From Bradyrhizobium murdochi (GTDB taxonomy: Bacteria; Pseudomonadota; Alphaproteobacteria; Rhizobiales; Xanthobacteraceae), in the NCBI RefSeq assembly GCF_000472965.1, contig NZ_AXAU01000001.1:248001-312000 (forward strand): 64,000 nucleotides of DNA, in the 5' to 3' direction. Numbering within the stretch: position 1 is the stretch's first letter; each line of letters opens with the position of its first letter. Position numbers and translations under genes: made by a program. The notes beneath the pieces are model-generated. The model worked only from the letters and a program-made list of their open reading frames with translations. It did no database searches and was not told the DNA's origin. This document shows, one piece after another, positions 48,057-57,140 of the stretch.

Positions 48057-48962
48057 ATGAAAGCACGTCCGACCGGCGTGATACCGCCGATGACGACGCC
48101 GTTCCGGAAAGACGGCGAGATCGATTTCAAACTCGTTGCTCCGCAGGTCGACTGGTTGATCGCGGCCGGCAGCCACGGCATGGCGGCGGGCGGTTCGACC
48201 GGGGAGGGCCATACGCTCGATCACGAGGAGTATCGGGATCTGGTGGCGGCGACGGTGGAGGCCGCGAAAGGGCGCGCGCCCGTGATCGCCGGCATCATCG
48301 TGGATTCCACCCGCGATGCGATCCGTCGCGGCAGACTGGTGCGCGACATGGACGTCGCAGCGCTACAGGTGACGCCGGTGCACTATTTGTTCAAGCCGGA
48401 CGAGCAGGCGATGGTCGACCATTTCCGCCGCATGGCCGACGAAACCGGTATGCCGATCATCATCTACAACGTCGTGCCGTGGTCGTACCTCTCGCCGGCA
48501 CTACTGACCCAGATCATGAACGAGGTGCCGCTGGTCGTCGGCGTCAAGCAGAGCGCGGGTGATCTGAAACTGTTTGCCGACCTCATGATGATGGCGCCGG
48601 ACAAATTGATCTACAGTGCCGTCGATGCGCTGATGTATCCGTCCTACACGCTCGGCGCGCATGGTTCGATCGCGGCGATCCTGAGCGCCGCGCCGCATGC
48701 TTCCGTCGAACTCTGGAATGTGGTCAAGGCAGGCAACCACATTCGCGCGCTCGAACTGCACAAGAAACTGCTGACGCTGTGGAACGCGATCGTCTCGGAC
48801 AATCTGCCGGCATGCACGCGCTATGCGCAGTCGCTGCAGGGCCTCCCGACGACATTCTCCCGCGCGCCGATGCCGGAAGCATCGCCCGCGCAGCAGACTG
48901 CGATCCGGAAGGCGCTGGAGGGATTGGGTGCGCTTGGCGGCTCGCGCGAGGCGGCGGAGTAA
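48057..48962 (+). CDS. Dihydrodipicolinate synthase/N-acetylneuraminate lyase family aldolase
   Basis: This 301-residue TIM-barrel protein has the family Schiff-base lysine in VVGVKQSAGD, the catalytic tyrosine in MPIIIYNVVPW and the GSTGEGHTLDHEEY motif. It is likely an aldolase or hydratase of a keto acid rather than the housekeeping DapA, because family members without a lysine-pathway context often act in sugar-acid or proline-derivative breakdown. The ATG at 48057 follows GAGGG. Confidence 0.85.
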   Translation: MKARPTGVIPPMTTPFRKDGEIDFKLVAPQVDWLIAAGSHGMAAGGSTGEGHTLDHEEYRDLVAATVEAAKGRAPVIAGIIVDSTRDAIRRGRLVRDMDVAALQVTPVHYLFKPDEQAMVDHFRRMADETGMPIIIYNVVPWSYLSPALLTQIMNEVPLVVGVKQSAGDLKLFADLMMMAPDKLIYSAVDALMYPSYTLGAHGSIAAILSAAPHASVELWNVVKAGNHIRALELHKKLLTLWNAIVSDNLPACTRYAQSLQGLPTTFSRAPMPEASPAQQTAIRKALEGLGALGGSREAAE

Positions 48963-49114
48963 ATTCCGCTGCGCGAAAACGCCCTGCAACACAATCGGGC
49001 CGCCCGTCTCGCGGACGGCTTTACCGGCAGCTCCCACCTGTTACTGTCGTTCCGCACGGGCTCCACGCCATGAGGGCCCCAACTCAAAAATTGCAAACCG
49101 AGGTAAGCGTCTCA

Positions 49115-50083
49115 ATGAAGGATTTTGCCGGAAAGTTCGCCGTGATCACCGGGGGCGGCACGGGCATGGGCCGCGAGCTCGCGCGTCAGCTCGTGGCCGA
49201 AGGCTGCAATGTCGCGATGTGCGATGTCTCGCCGGAGGCGATGGCCGAGACCAAGCGGCTGTGCGAGGCGGAAAGGCTGCCGCAGGGCTTGCGCGTCACC
49301 ACCCACGTCGCCGACGTCTCGATCGAGGCGCATCTGCAGCGCTTCCGTGACGAGCTGATCGAACAGCAAGCGACCGACAAGATCCATCTGTTGTTCAACA
49401 ATGCCGGCATCGGCGGCGGTGGCAGTCTGTTCACCAACACGCGCGAGCAGTGGGAACGGACCTTCAACATCTGCTGGGGCGGTGTCTATCTCGGTGTCCG
49501 CACTTTTCTGCCGCTCCTGATGAAGGCCGAGGAGGCACACATCATCAACACATCGAGTGTCAACGGATTCTGGGCATCCGTGGGCGTGGGTGCCTCGCAC
49601 ACGGCCTACAGCGCCGCCAAGTTCGCAGTGAAAGGCTTCACCGAAGCGTTGATGACGGATCTGCGGCTCAACGCCCCGCACATCAAATGCTCTGTCGTGA
49701 TGCCCGGGCATATCGGCACCTCGATCGTTGCCAATTCGCGCAAGATCCAGAGCGGATCGGAATCCGATGAACTCAGCCCGAACGAAATTTTGGCGACACG
49801 GCAGCGCCTGAAGGGCATGGGCATCGACACCGCGCCGATGTCGGATGACGACATCCAGCAGATCGCACTCGACCGCGCCCGCTCTTTCCGCGAGGAGGCG
49901 CCGACCACGGCGGCGGCTGCGGCAAAAATCATCCTCGACGGCGTCAAGGCCGATCGCTGGCGGATTCTCGTCGGCGACGATGCGCACAAGCTCGATGAGC
50001 GGGTGCGGCAGGCCCCGGAGAACGCCTACACGCCGGAGTTCTACAAGAGCTTTACGGAAGAGGTCGGCTGGCGACTCGGGTAG
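49115..50083 (+). CDS. Short-chain dehydrogenase/reductase
   Basis: This 322-residue enzyme has the Rossmann motif TGGGTGMGRELA, NNAGIGGG, the catalytic Ser-Tyr-Lys (NTSSVNG, then YSAAK) and a longer C-terminal part than classical SDRs. Its substrate is unknown. The ATG at 49115 follows AGGTAAG and lies 150 bases after the aldolase-family gene, so they may share a pathway. Confidence 0.88.
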   Translation: MKDFAGKFAVITGGGTGMGRELARQLVAEGCNVAMCDVSPEAMAETKRLCEAERLPQGLRVTTHVADVSIEAHLQRFRDELIEQQATDKIHLLFNNAGIGGGGSLFTNTREQWERTFNICWGGVYLGVRTFLPLLMKAEEAHIINTSSVNGFWASVGVGASHTAYSAAKFAVKGFTEALMTDLRLNAPHIKCSVVMPGHIGTSIVANSRKIQSGSESDELSPNEILATRQRLKGMGIDTAPMSDDDIQQIALDRARSFREEAPTTAAAAAKIILDGVKADRWRILVGDDAHKLDERVRQAPENAYTPEFYKSFTEEVGWRLG

Positions 50084-50090
50084 TGGACGA

Positions 50091-50115
50091 TCGGTTCTGA
50101 TGGAATCAGAACCGA
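50091..50115. repeat. Perfect palindrome TCGGTTCTGAT
   Basis: TCGGTTCTGAT and ATCAGAACCGA enclose GGA. It shares its core with 42174-42194. It lies between the SDR and gcrA genes, which converge, and probably marks the end of transcripts from both sides. Confidence 0.7.
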
Positions 50116-50156
50116 AGCTTCGCTTTTTGATGCGTCTTCACGGCAACTGATGCCGC

Positions 50157-50627
50157 TCACGCGCGCGAGATGCGCTGACGCGAACCCGGGCGGTAGGCGA
50201 GGCGGGTGTGGCCCGAGCAATAGGGCATGCCTTCCACGGGCGTATTGCCGCAAAAGCAGAAGTCCTCTGCGCCTGGCGTGCTGATCGGCCAGCGGCATCT
50301 TTCGTTGCTGAGTTCGTATAGCGAGCAGCGGCGTTCGCTTACGATAGGTTCTTCCTGTAACGGCTGCGCGTTTTCGTAGACGGCTTGCAGGACTTGATAT
50401 TGCAGCCTGGGGACGGATTTCCTGGAGCGCTCCCTGGCAGCCTTGGTCGGACGCGGTTCGGCTGGGGCGGGGCCGCGCGTCAATTGCAGGCGCGAGAGTT
50501 TGCCGATCACGGCGTTACGGCTGACGCCGATGCTGGCCGCGATCTCGCGGCAGGTGAGGCCGGCTTCAAAATGGCTTTTCAGGAGTTCGACGCGATCGGT
50601 AGTCCAGGTCGGTACATTCGTAAGCAT
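50157..50627 (-). CDS. gcrA: GcrA cell cycle regulator
   Basis: This 156-residue alphaproteobacterial regulator binds sigma-70 RNA polymerase and promoters methylated by CcrM at GANTC sites. The N-terminal HTH (WTTDRVELLKSHFEAGLTCR, then GVSRNAVIGKLSRL) and the C-terminal Cys-rich block (RCSLYELSNERCRWPI, FCFCGN, YCSGHTRLAY) are diagnostic. The ATG at 50627 is chosen; an upstream extension overlaps the next small gene. Confidence 0.92.
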   Translation of the reverse strand: MLTNVPTWTTDRVELLKSHFEAGLTCREIAASIGVSRNAVIGKLSRLQLTRGPAPAEPRPTKAARERSRKSVPRLQYQVLQAVYENAQPLQEEPIVSERRCSLYELSNERCRWPISTPGAEDFCFCGNTPVEGMPYCSGHTRLAYRPGSRQRISRA

Positions 50628-50670
50628 TTTCTCGGTTCCACATTCTGTGAAAACCGCCGCGTTGCTCCCG

Positions 50671-50871
50671 TCAGGACGTCTTGCCGTTGTCGCGGATCGC
50701 AAGCAGCCCATCCTTGATGGCGAGCCGAATGCCTTCCTCGATCAGGGTCCTTGCAACGCCGGGAACACTTGTGCCGTGGGTGCCCTGTCTCACCAATTTT
50801 TCCATATACGCGATGGTCGAGAGCGCCAAGGTCACGGGAACGCGGTCGGTTTCGGCTTTTTCTGTAGCCAT
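50671..50871 (-). CDS. Small helical protein, possible ribbon-helix-helix regulator
   Basis: This 66-residue protein starts with a beta-like VPVTLALS followed by helices (TIAYMEKLVRQG and VARTLIEEGIRLAI). That layout fits a ribbon-helix-helix DNA-binding protein, but it is not a clear family match. It lies 43 bases upstream of gcrA on the same strand. No strong ribosome site is seen. Confidence 0.55.
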   Translation of the reverse strand: MATEKAETDRVPVTLALSTIAYMEKLVRQGTHGTSVPGVARTLIEEGIRLAIKDGLLAIRDNGKTS

Positions 50872-51160
50872 GGGGAACGCTAACTTTTAAATGCTGTACA
50901 GAAAAGTTACTATTTCGACTCTATTTAGTTTTGCACACATGAGTCAAATGACTTGTGGATAGCTCTCTATCCATTTGAAAAAACATATTAAAAGCCGAGG
51001 CACGGTTTGTGGATTTGCTAAAGCGCCCGTGACGCGCAGCGCGCGGCGGCCTTAACGGGGTTAACAGCCGCGGCGAAACGATCCAGCCGTACGGCCATTT
51101 CCTGATTGCTTCGCGCTGCAGGGAATGCCGATGATGTCCTGGGACGGCGGCAAGGGCGCA

Positions 51161-51508
51161 ATGACGGTAACGAACGGTCTCTACACCATTCATATCGAGA
51201 TGACGGACGGCGGCCATGGCCGCGCGCACGGCGTGATCGTACTGCAAGACGGCAAGATCGCTGGCGGTGACTCGTATTTCTATTACACGGGCTCTTACAC
51301 CGCAGATCGCGGCAAGTGGCGCGGCGAACTGATCACCAACGAGCACACGAAATCGGCAGGCAGCCTGCCGCTGTTCGGCGGGCGCGAAGTCACTTGCGGC
51401 TTCAGCGGGTCGTACGCCGCCGATGGCGCGCAGGTGCAGGGGACCGCGTTGGTCGGAAAGACCAGCGTATTGTTTCACGCGCGGCTGAAGCTGCGCTCTC
51501 CTTTTTGA
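51161..51508 (+). CDS. GrlR-like protein
   Basis: This 115-residue protein resembles GrlR, the repressor partner of GrlA in type III secretion of attaching pathogens: TNGLYTIHIEM, GVIVLQDGKIAGGDSYFYYT and the GTALVGKTSVLFHARL end are typical of the lipocalin-like fold. No GrlA or secretion genes are near. ATG at 51125 or 51131 would extend it; the ATG at 51161 follows AAGGGC and matches the family start. Confidence 0.65.
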   Translation: MTVTNGLYTIHIEMTDGGHGRAHGVIVLQDGKIAGGDSYFYYTGSYTADRGKWRGELITNEHTKSAGSLPLFGGREVTCGFSGSYAADGAQVQGTALVGKTSVLFHARLKLRSPF

Positions 51509-51527
51509 AGAGGCGCAAGTCGTCCAA

Positions 51528-52469
51528 TCAGCCGTGCACGACCGCCTTCGCGATCATGCAGTGAATGCCCTTGGAGCCGTTCACCGTTTGCGTCACGCGC
51601 AGATCGGCGGCGAGGCTGCAGAGCGTGTAGGCATCCTCGCGCGACAGATTGCGCTTCTCGCCGAGCAGCACGATCATGTCGCGCAGCGCCCGCACCACGC
51701 ATTGATCGAGATCGGGGTCCATCGCCATTGTCATGTAGTGGTCAGGCGTTTCCGCGCGGGGATAGGCGAGCCGCAGGTCCTTGCGCAGCGTCAGACGGAA
51801 GCGGCCCTGCAGCGCGGTCTCGATCGCGGTGACGCAGACTTCGCCATCGCCCTGCACGCCGTGGCCATCGCCGCAGGAGAACAGCGCGCCCGGCACGAAC
51901 ACCGGCAGATACAGCTTGGCACCGGCGCCCAGCTCCTTGTTGTCGAGATTGCCGCCCATCGCGCGCGGAATCAGCGAGGTGATGCGGCCCCAGGCTGCCG
52001 GCGGCGCCACGCCCATCACACCGAAAAACGGCTTGAGCGGCAGATCGAGCCCCCACGGCATGCGTCCCACCATCCGCTCGCGGTCGAGCGGAATGTTCAG
52101 GATCCGCGTTTCGTGAAAATCGTCGGGTAGCGTCCCCGCCAGCGGACGGATCAGATTGTAGCCCCAATCCTGCCGGAGCTGGACGTCGAGAATCTCGACC
52201 TCCAGCACGTCGCCGGGCTCGGCCCCTTCCACGGCGACCGGGCCGGTGAGAATATGGCCCGGCAGCATCCGCTCGCTTCGCGCGTGAATATCGGCAAGCT
52301 CGGGAGGTACGTGAAACTTGCTGCAATCAGGCGCCACGTCCGGGCCGCCGGTCACGGTGTCGATCGTGACCTCGTCGCCGCTAGCGATGGTCAGGACGGG
52401 CTTCAACTTGGCTTCGAAGAAGCCCCAGTGGCAGGTTTCGGGGCTGGAATGCAGGTGATGATGGGGCAT
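51528..52469 (-). CDS. Acetamidase/formamidase family protein
   Basis: This 313-residue enzyme belongs to the FmdA/AmdA family, which hydrolyses formamide or acetamide to ammonia and an acid. GEVTIDT-like and AVEGAEPGDVLEVEILDV strands, and the motif FSCGDGHGVQGDGEVC, are diagnostic. It converges with the GrlR-like gene, 19 bases apart. No amide transporter is adjacent. Confidence 0.9.
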   Translation of the reverse strand: MPHHHLHSSPETCHWGFFEAKLKPVLTIASGDEVTIDTVTGGPDVAPDCSKFHVPPELADIHARSERMLPGHILTGPVAVEGAEPGDVLEVEILDVQLRQDWGYNLIRPLAGTLPDDFHETRILNIPLDRERMVGRMPWGLDLPLKPFFGVMGVAPPAAWGRITSLIPRAMGGNLDNKELGAGAKLYLPVFVPGALFSCGDGHGVQGDGEVCVTAIETALQGRFRLTLRKDLRLAYPRAETPDHYMTMAMDPDLDQCVVRALRDMIVLLGEKRNLSREDAYTLCSLAADLRVTQTVNGSKGIHCMIAKAVVHG

Positions 52470-52505
52470 GCGAAGGCTTTCTTGCCGGGATTGTCATGTT
52501 CAATT

Positions 52506-52604
52506 TGTCATTGCCGGACTTGGTCCGGCAATCCATCATTTTTCAAATGGGGCTGGCATTTAGCGAAGAAGATGGATACGCGGGTCAAGCCCGCGTATGA
52601 CGAG
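52506..52604. repeat. Dispersed repeats, TTGCCGGACTTGGTCCGGCAA and CGCGGGTCAAGCCCGCG
   Basis: The first hairpin (TTGCCGGACT, TGGTCCGGCAA) is followed by AATCCATCATT and the second (TACGCGGGTCAAGCCCGCGTA). Both are standard intergenic repeats in this group. They lie between divergent genes. Confidence 0.65.
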
Positions 52605-52615
52605 TTTGCTTATCC

Positions 52616-53428
52616 GTGAGGCTTCCCTTGTTTTTTGTCCTCTCCAAGACGCTCGGCTTTCTGCTGTTGCCGACGAATCTGCTGATCGGCGTAGGCTTCG
52701 TCGGTGCCATCCTGATGTTCACGCGCTTTGCATCGCTCGGCCGCAAACTGGTGATCGCAGCCGTTCTGCTGCTCGTCATCTGCGGACTGTCGCCGCTCGG
52801 GAACCTGCTGCTCTATCCGCTGGAGCAGCGCTTTCCGCCATGGGACGGGGCGCGCGGTGCGCCTGATGGCATCATCGTGCTCGGCGCGTCGATCGAAGCC
52901 GATCTTTCCACTGCGCACGGCACACCGGTGGTGCGCAGCTCACCGGATCGCCTGATCGCGGCTGCCGCGCTGGCGCACCGCTACCCGAAGGCGCGCATTG
53001 TGTTCTCCGGCGGCAGCGCGAAACTGATTTCGAACGACGCCAGGGAAGCCGATTTCGCTGGCGCCATCTTCGAAAGCCTCGGCATCGACAAGTCGCGGCT
53101 GACCATGGAACGGGGTTCCCGCAACACGCTGGAGAACGCGGAATTCTCCAAAGCCTTGCTTGCGCCCAAGGAAGGCGAGCGTTGGCTGTTGGTGACTTCG
53201 GCCTTCCATATGCCGCGATCGATCGGCCTGTTCCGGAAGGCGGGATTTGCGGTCGAACCTTATCCCGTCGACTGGCGGGTCGGCGGACGTGACGATGTGT
53301 TTGACTTCACCAATGTCGCGATCGATGGACTGGGACGGACCGACGTGGCAGTGCGCGAATGGGCGGGTCTAATCGCTTACCGCGCCACCGGCAAGATCGA
53401 CGAGTTGTTGCCGGGGCCGGCAAAGTAG
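52616..53428 (+). CDS. YdcF/SanA-type membrane protein
   Basis: This 270-residue protein has two N-terminal membrane helices (about residues 10-35 and 45-65) and a DUF218 domain (DGIIVLGASIEADLS, VFSGGSAKL, SAFHMPRS). Family members (ElyC, SanA, YdcF) act in envelope homeostasis and peptidoglycan precursor handling. The start is probably the GTG at 52616; a TTG at 52628 is an alternative. Confidence 0.85.
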   Translation: MRLPLFFVLSKTLGFLLLPTNLLIGVGFVGAILMFTRFASLGRKLVIAAVLLLVICGLSPLGNLLLYPLEQRFPPWDGARGAPDGIIVLGASIEADLSTAHGTPVVRSSPDRLIAAAALAHRYPKARIVFSGGSAKLISNDAREADFAGAIFESLGIDKSRLTMERGSRNTLENAEFSKALLAPKEGERWLLVTSAFHMPRSIGLFRKAGFAVEPYPVDWRVGGRDDVFDFTNVAIDGLGRTDVAVREWAGLIAYRATGKIDELLPGPAK

Positions 53429-53499
53429 CAGCGGGCAGCCAGCCGGGCTACAATCGAAGACAGGCGCCGGCTAAGCGCGCCGATTTGGGAGTTGACGCC

Positions 53500-54282
53500 A
53501 TGCAACAGCAAACGCCGGAAGCGTTCGATTTGGCCGGCATGGTGGCCGACCTGAACAGCCTGCTACGGCTGAAGACGACTGTGATCGGCATCAAGATGTT
53601 TGCCAGCGTCGAGGAGATGACGGCGATTCCAAAAATCCGGCGTCCCTCGGCGGTGCATACCACCGATCAGATCGTCAGCATGGCTTCGCGGCTCGGCTGG
53701 ACCGTCGGCATCACCGGCGACGATTTGGTCGGCGCGCAATGCCGAGCGGTGATCGGGCTTGCGCCGCAGGACGAGAAGTGGCTCGCGGGGGAAAACTACG
53801 TGGGCGTCTGGCATGGCACCGCCGAAGACGCACGCAAGCGCCAGGAAGCGCTCGACGTCGTGCCCTTCGGCCAGTACCAGGCGATGGCAGTGAGCCCGCT
53901 CACCAGCGGGCGGCTCAATCCGCCGGATATCTGTCTGGTCTATGCCACGCCCGGGCAGATGATCATTCTGATCAACGGCCTGCAATATACCGGTTACAAG
54001 AAATTCGAATGGGGCGTGGTCGGCGAGACCGCCTGCGCGGATTCCTGGGGCAGGGCGCTGAAGACCGGCGAGCCCTCTCTGTCGCTGCCGTGCTTTGCGG
54101 AACGGCGTTATGGCGGCGTGCCTGATGAGGAGATGCTGATCGCGCTCAAGCCGGAGCATCTTGCCAAGGCCATCGTAGGCATGAAGCAACTCGCAAAGAA
54201 CGGTTTGCGCTATCCGATCGCGCCCTATGGGATCCAAGCTGATGTCCGCGCCGGGATGGGCGTGTCCTATCCGAAGAAATAG
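53500..54282 (+). CDS. DUF169 family protein
   Basis: This 260-residue protein of unknown function matches DUF169: KTTVIGIKMFASVEEM at the start and ETACADSWGRALKTGEPSLS in the middle, the latter with a conserved Cys. A second conserved Cys lies in LSLPCFAERRYGG. Homologues occur in some iron-sulfur or methanogenesis-related settings, but none is evident here. GGGAG precedes the ATG. Confidence 0.82.
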   Translation: MQQQTPEAFDLAGMVADLNSLLRLKTTVIGIKMFASVEEMTAIPKIRRPSAVHTTDQIVSMASRLGWTVGITGDDLVGAQCRAVIGLAPQDEKWLAGENYVGVWHGTAEDARKRQEALDVVPFGQYQAMAVSPLTSGRLNPPDICLVYATPGQMIILINGLQYTGYKKFEWGVVGETACADSWGRALKTGEPSLSLPCFAERRYGGVPDEEMLIALKPEHLAKAIVGMKQLAKNGLRYPIAPYGIQADVRAGMGVSYPKK

Positions 54283-54288
54283 CCCAGC

Positions 54289-54408
54289 CGTCATTGCGAG
54301 GCGCGAGGCGATGACCGCGTCCGCCGTAGCTCAAGGAGCGAAGGCGGAAGCAATCCTGCCTTCCATCGTGGCCCGATTTCTGGATTGCTTCGCTTCCCTC
54401 GCAATGAC
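54289..54408. repeat. Dispersed palindromic repeat, CGTCATTGCGAG family
   Basis: CGTCATTGCGAGGCGCGAGG is mirrored by CTTCCCTCGCAATGAC, with internal GGAAGCAATCC and GGATTGCTTC. It lies in the gap between the DUF169 gene and the following reductase gene. Confidence 0.75.
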
Positions 54409-54446
54409 AAAAGGGGCCAAATTCGTATCTGTAGGAAAGCCCAGCT

Positions 54447-55622
54447 ATGTCTTCGTCGAAATTCGACATCGTCGTCTATGGCGCCACCGGCTTCACCGGC
54501 CAGCTCGTCGCCGAATATCTCGCCGAGCATTACAAGGGTGACGGCAGCCTCAAATGGGCGATGGCCGGCCGCAGCAAGGACAAGCTGGCTTCCGTCCGTG
54601 ACGCGATCGGCGCGCCCAAGGACACGCCGTTGATCGTGGCCGATTCAAGCGATGTGGCATCGCTGAAAGCGATGGTGGAGCAGACGAAGTCGGTGATTGC
54701 GGGTGTTGGCCCATATCAGTTGTACGGAAGCGATCTAGTTGCCATCTGCGCTGCAACCGGCACCGATTATCTCGACTACTGCGGCGAGCCGATCTGGATG
54801 CGGCAAATGATCGACGCGCACGAGGCGCAGGCGAAAGCGAGCGGGGCGCGGATCATGTTCTCATGTGGCTTCGACTCGCTACCGTTTGAACTTGGCGCGT
54901 TCTTCGTCCAGACGGAGGCCAAGCGCGTGTTAGGCGTGCCCGCCTCTCGCGTCAAAGGTCGGGTGCGCGATATGCGCGGCACGCTCTCTGGCGGTACTGC
55001 CGCAAGCGCCAAGGCGACGTTCGGTGCTGTCGCCAGGGATCTCAGCCTCGTCTCCATCCTGAACGATCCCTTTGCGCTCACACCGGGATTTAGCGGCGTG
55101 CGACAGCCGCGCGGTAACAAGCCGGTTTACGAAGAAGATCTTCAATCCTGGGCCGCGCCTTTTACAATGGCCTTGATCAACACGCGCAACGTTCATCGCT
55201 CCAATATGCTTATGGGATTCCCGTACGGCCGCGAGTTCGTCTACGACGAGATGGTATTGACCGGTCCCGGCGATCAGGGAGAAGCGAACGCGAAGCTTGT
55301 AATGGCTGCGAACAACGAAAAGACCGGCCCCAAGGCACTCAAGCCGGGCGACGGGCCGTCGAAGGAAGAGCGCGAAAATGGCCGTTACGATTTGCTCTAT
55401 GTCGCGACCACGCCTGATGGACGGCAGGTGCGCACGTCCGTGAAAGGCGACTGCGATCCCTACGGCGCGACGGGGAAGATGATCTCCGAATGCGCAATCT
55501 GCTTGTTGCGCGATACGCCTGACGTGCCAGCCGGCTTCTGGACACCGGGCGCAGCGATGCAGCACAAGCTGATCAAGCGGCTGGTTGATCACGCGGGGCT
55601 GACGTTTGAAGTTGAGAAATAG
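54447..55622 (+). CDS. Saccharopine dehydrogenase-like / trans-acting enoyl reductase family protein
   Basis: This 391-residue protein has an N-terminal Rossmann motif (VVYGATGFTGQLVAEYLA) and AGVGPYQLYGSDLV, with DYLDYCGEP typical of the saccharopine dehydrogenase-like family. In mycobacteria a relative acts as a trans-acting enoyl reductase in lipid synthesis. The substrate here is unknown. It is convergent with the polysaccharide genes. Confidence 0.82.
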   Translation: MSSSKFDIVVYGATGFTGQLVAEYLAEHYKGDGSLKWAMAGRSKDKLASVRDAIGAPKDTPLIVADSSDVASLKAMVEQTKSVIAGVGPYQLYGSDLVAICAATGTDYLDYCGEPIWMRQMIDAHEAQAKASGARIMFSCGFDSLPFELGAFFVQTEAKRVLGVPASRVKGRVRDMRGTLSGGTAASAKATFGAVARDLSLVSILNDPFALTPGFSGVRQPRGNKPVYEEDLQSWAAPFTMALINTRNVHRSNMLMGFPYGREFVYDEMVLTGPGDQGEANAKLVMAANNEKTGPKALKPGDGPSKEERENGRYDLLYVATTPDGRQVRTSVKGDCDPYGATGKMISECAICLLRDTPDVPAGFWTPGAAMQHKLIKRLVDHAGLTFEVEK

Positions 55623-55630
55623 CCGCAGAT

Positions 55631-55720
55631 CGTAGGGTGGGCAAAGCGCAGCGTGCCCACCGTCAATGTGCGGGCGGGTAGATGGTGGGCACGGCGCAAC
55701 GCGCCTTTGCCCACCCTACG
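55631..55720. repeat. Palindromic repeat, GTAGGGTGGGCAAAGCG family
   Basis: GTAGGGTGGGCAAAGCGCAG is mirrored by CGCCTTTGCCCACCCTACG, with the internal pair GTGCCCACCG and GGTGGGCAC. It lies between convergent genes. Confidence 0.78.
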
Positions 55721-55730
55721 CTGCGACGGG

Positions 55731-56990
55731 TCACAATCGCTCCGCCCGCGCCGGATCGGCACCCGCCTTCCAGCGTTCGGCGGCGACGAACATGCCCCAC
55801 ATCGTTCCCAGCATCATCCAGAAGTGCCGCCAATGGTCGGTATCGATGATGAAGCTCTCGCCGACCGTGCCGAGGAAGGCTGCGAAGATTGCCAGATAGG
55901 CCGGTTGCCAGGGCGCGCGGACGAAGACATAGCGGAAGCCCGTCAGGACTGTGACGAAGACCAGCGCCGGATAGCAGACGCCGGAGAGCCAACCGCCCGA
56001 CATGAACGCGTTCAGGTACGAATTGTGGGTGTCTTCCGGGAAGTAGCGAGTGAACTGTAGCGGGCCGATGCCGAATGGCAGGCCCAGCGCCATTTCTGCG
56101 CCGAGGATGTGCCGGCCGAACCGGCCGAAGCGGCCTTCGTCGTAGCTCTGGTCCAGGCTGGCGCGCTCCTTGAATAGCTGCGCAATCGAATCGAACGACA
56201 GAAGCACCGCAACCAGCGCGGCCGCCAGCACGACGGTAACGAGCGCCATCACGATGATGCGCGAGCGCTGCGACTGCGAGCGGCTGGTCAGCACCATCAA
56301 TGCCAGCGTGAAGGCGGATGTAACGATCAGTTGACCCCACGCGGCGCGGGAGAACGAAAGCAGGATTGCTAGCGATATCACGCCGAACGCGATGGCGCTG
56401 CGGAGCGACTTGCCGAACTTGTCGGAGACGACGCTTTGCAGCGCGAACAGCGCGGGCAGGATCAGAAACGCGCCGAGCACGTTCGGGTCTTTGAAGGTGC
56501 CGCGGGCGCGGTCATACAGCGTCAGCAGGTCGCGCCCGCCGGGGACGAGATTGAAGTAACCCGCGATGCCCGCGAGCGCCGCAATCATCGCGCCGACGAT
56601 GAGGCCGCGCCGGAGCATGTCGAGCCGCGCCGCGGTATCCTCGGAGATCACCATCGCGAAGAAGATGACCGTGATCGCCATATACCAGGAGGTCGCAATC
56701 CAGCTCGGCACATTTGGCCGATCCATGACGGGGGCCGCACTGATGCTGTAGCCGAGGTTGAGCAGGAACAAGAGCAACAGCAGCGGCATGAACGCCAGCC
56801 GCATCCGTGCGCCCGTGGCGAAGAAGATCACCGAGGCGGCAAGCGTCGCCAGCTCATAGGGGCTCGGCTCGATGAAGACGATGGCGATGGACGCGCCCAC
56901 CAGCCATACCAGCGCGCGCTGCAGCGCGAGCACGCCGGGCGCGGCCGTTATCGATGGGAGTGATTCCCCGGCTGTCGCCGCATACGCCAT
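55731..56990 (-). CDS. O-antigen ligase/polymerase (Wzy/ExoQ-like)
   Basis: This 419-residue protein has about ten to twelve membrane segments and a long periplasmic loop with the ligase signature (EDTHNSYLNAFMSGGWLSG) near residue 320. It probably polymerises or ligates the repeat unit of the exopolysaccharide made by this locus. The frame is open to 57107, but that part is a dispersed repeat, so the ATG at 56990 is chosen. It is followed on the plus-strand side by another repeat. Confidence 0.85.
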   Translation of the reverse strand: MAYAATAGESLPSITAAPGVLALQRALVWLVGASIAIVFIEPSPYELATLAASVIFFATGARMRLAFMPLLLLLFLLNLGYSISAAPVMDRPNVPSWIATSWYMAITVIFFAMVISEDTAARLDMLRRGLIVGAMIAALAGIAGYFNLVPGGRDLLTLYDRARGTFKDPNVLGAFLILPALFALQSVVSDKFGKSLRSAIAFGVISLAILLSFSRAAWGQLIVTSAFTLALMVLTSRSQSQRSRIIVMALVTVVLAAALVAVLLSFDSIAQLFKERASLDQSYDEGRFGRFGRHILGAEMALGLPFGIGPLQFTRYFPEDTHNSYLNAFMSGGWLSGVCYPALVFVTVLTGFRYVFVRAPWQPAYLAIFAAFLGTVGESFIIDTDHWRHFWMMLGTMWGMFVAAERWKAGADPARAERL

Positions 56991-57016
56991 TACATACTCA
57001 CGCAACTCAATAGAAC

Positions 57017-57128
57017 CGTCATTGCGAGCAAAGCGAAGCAATCCATCTATCCCAGCGCCGCGCCACGGGTTGCTTCCGCCTTTCGCGCGTTGAGCTACGG
57101 CGGACAAGTCGCTGCGCTCGCAATGACG
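57017..57128. repeat. Dispersed palindromic repeat, CGTCATTGCGAG family
   Basis: CGTCATTGCGAGCAAAGCGA pairs with CGCTGCGCTCGCAATGACG; GAAGCAATCCATC is internal. It separates the polymerase gene from the initiating transferase gene. Confidence 0.75.
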
Positions 57129-57140
57129 GCTGGCGATCCT

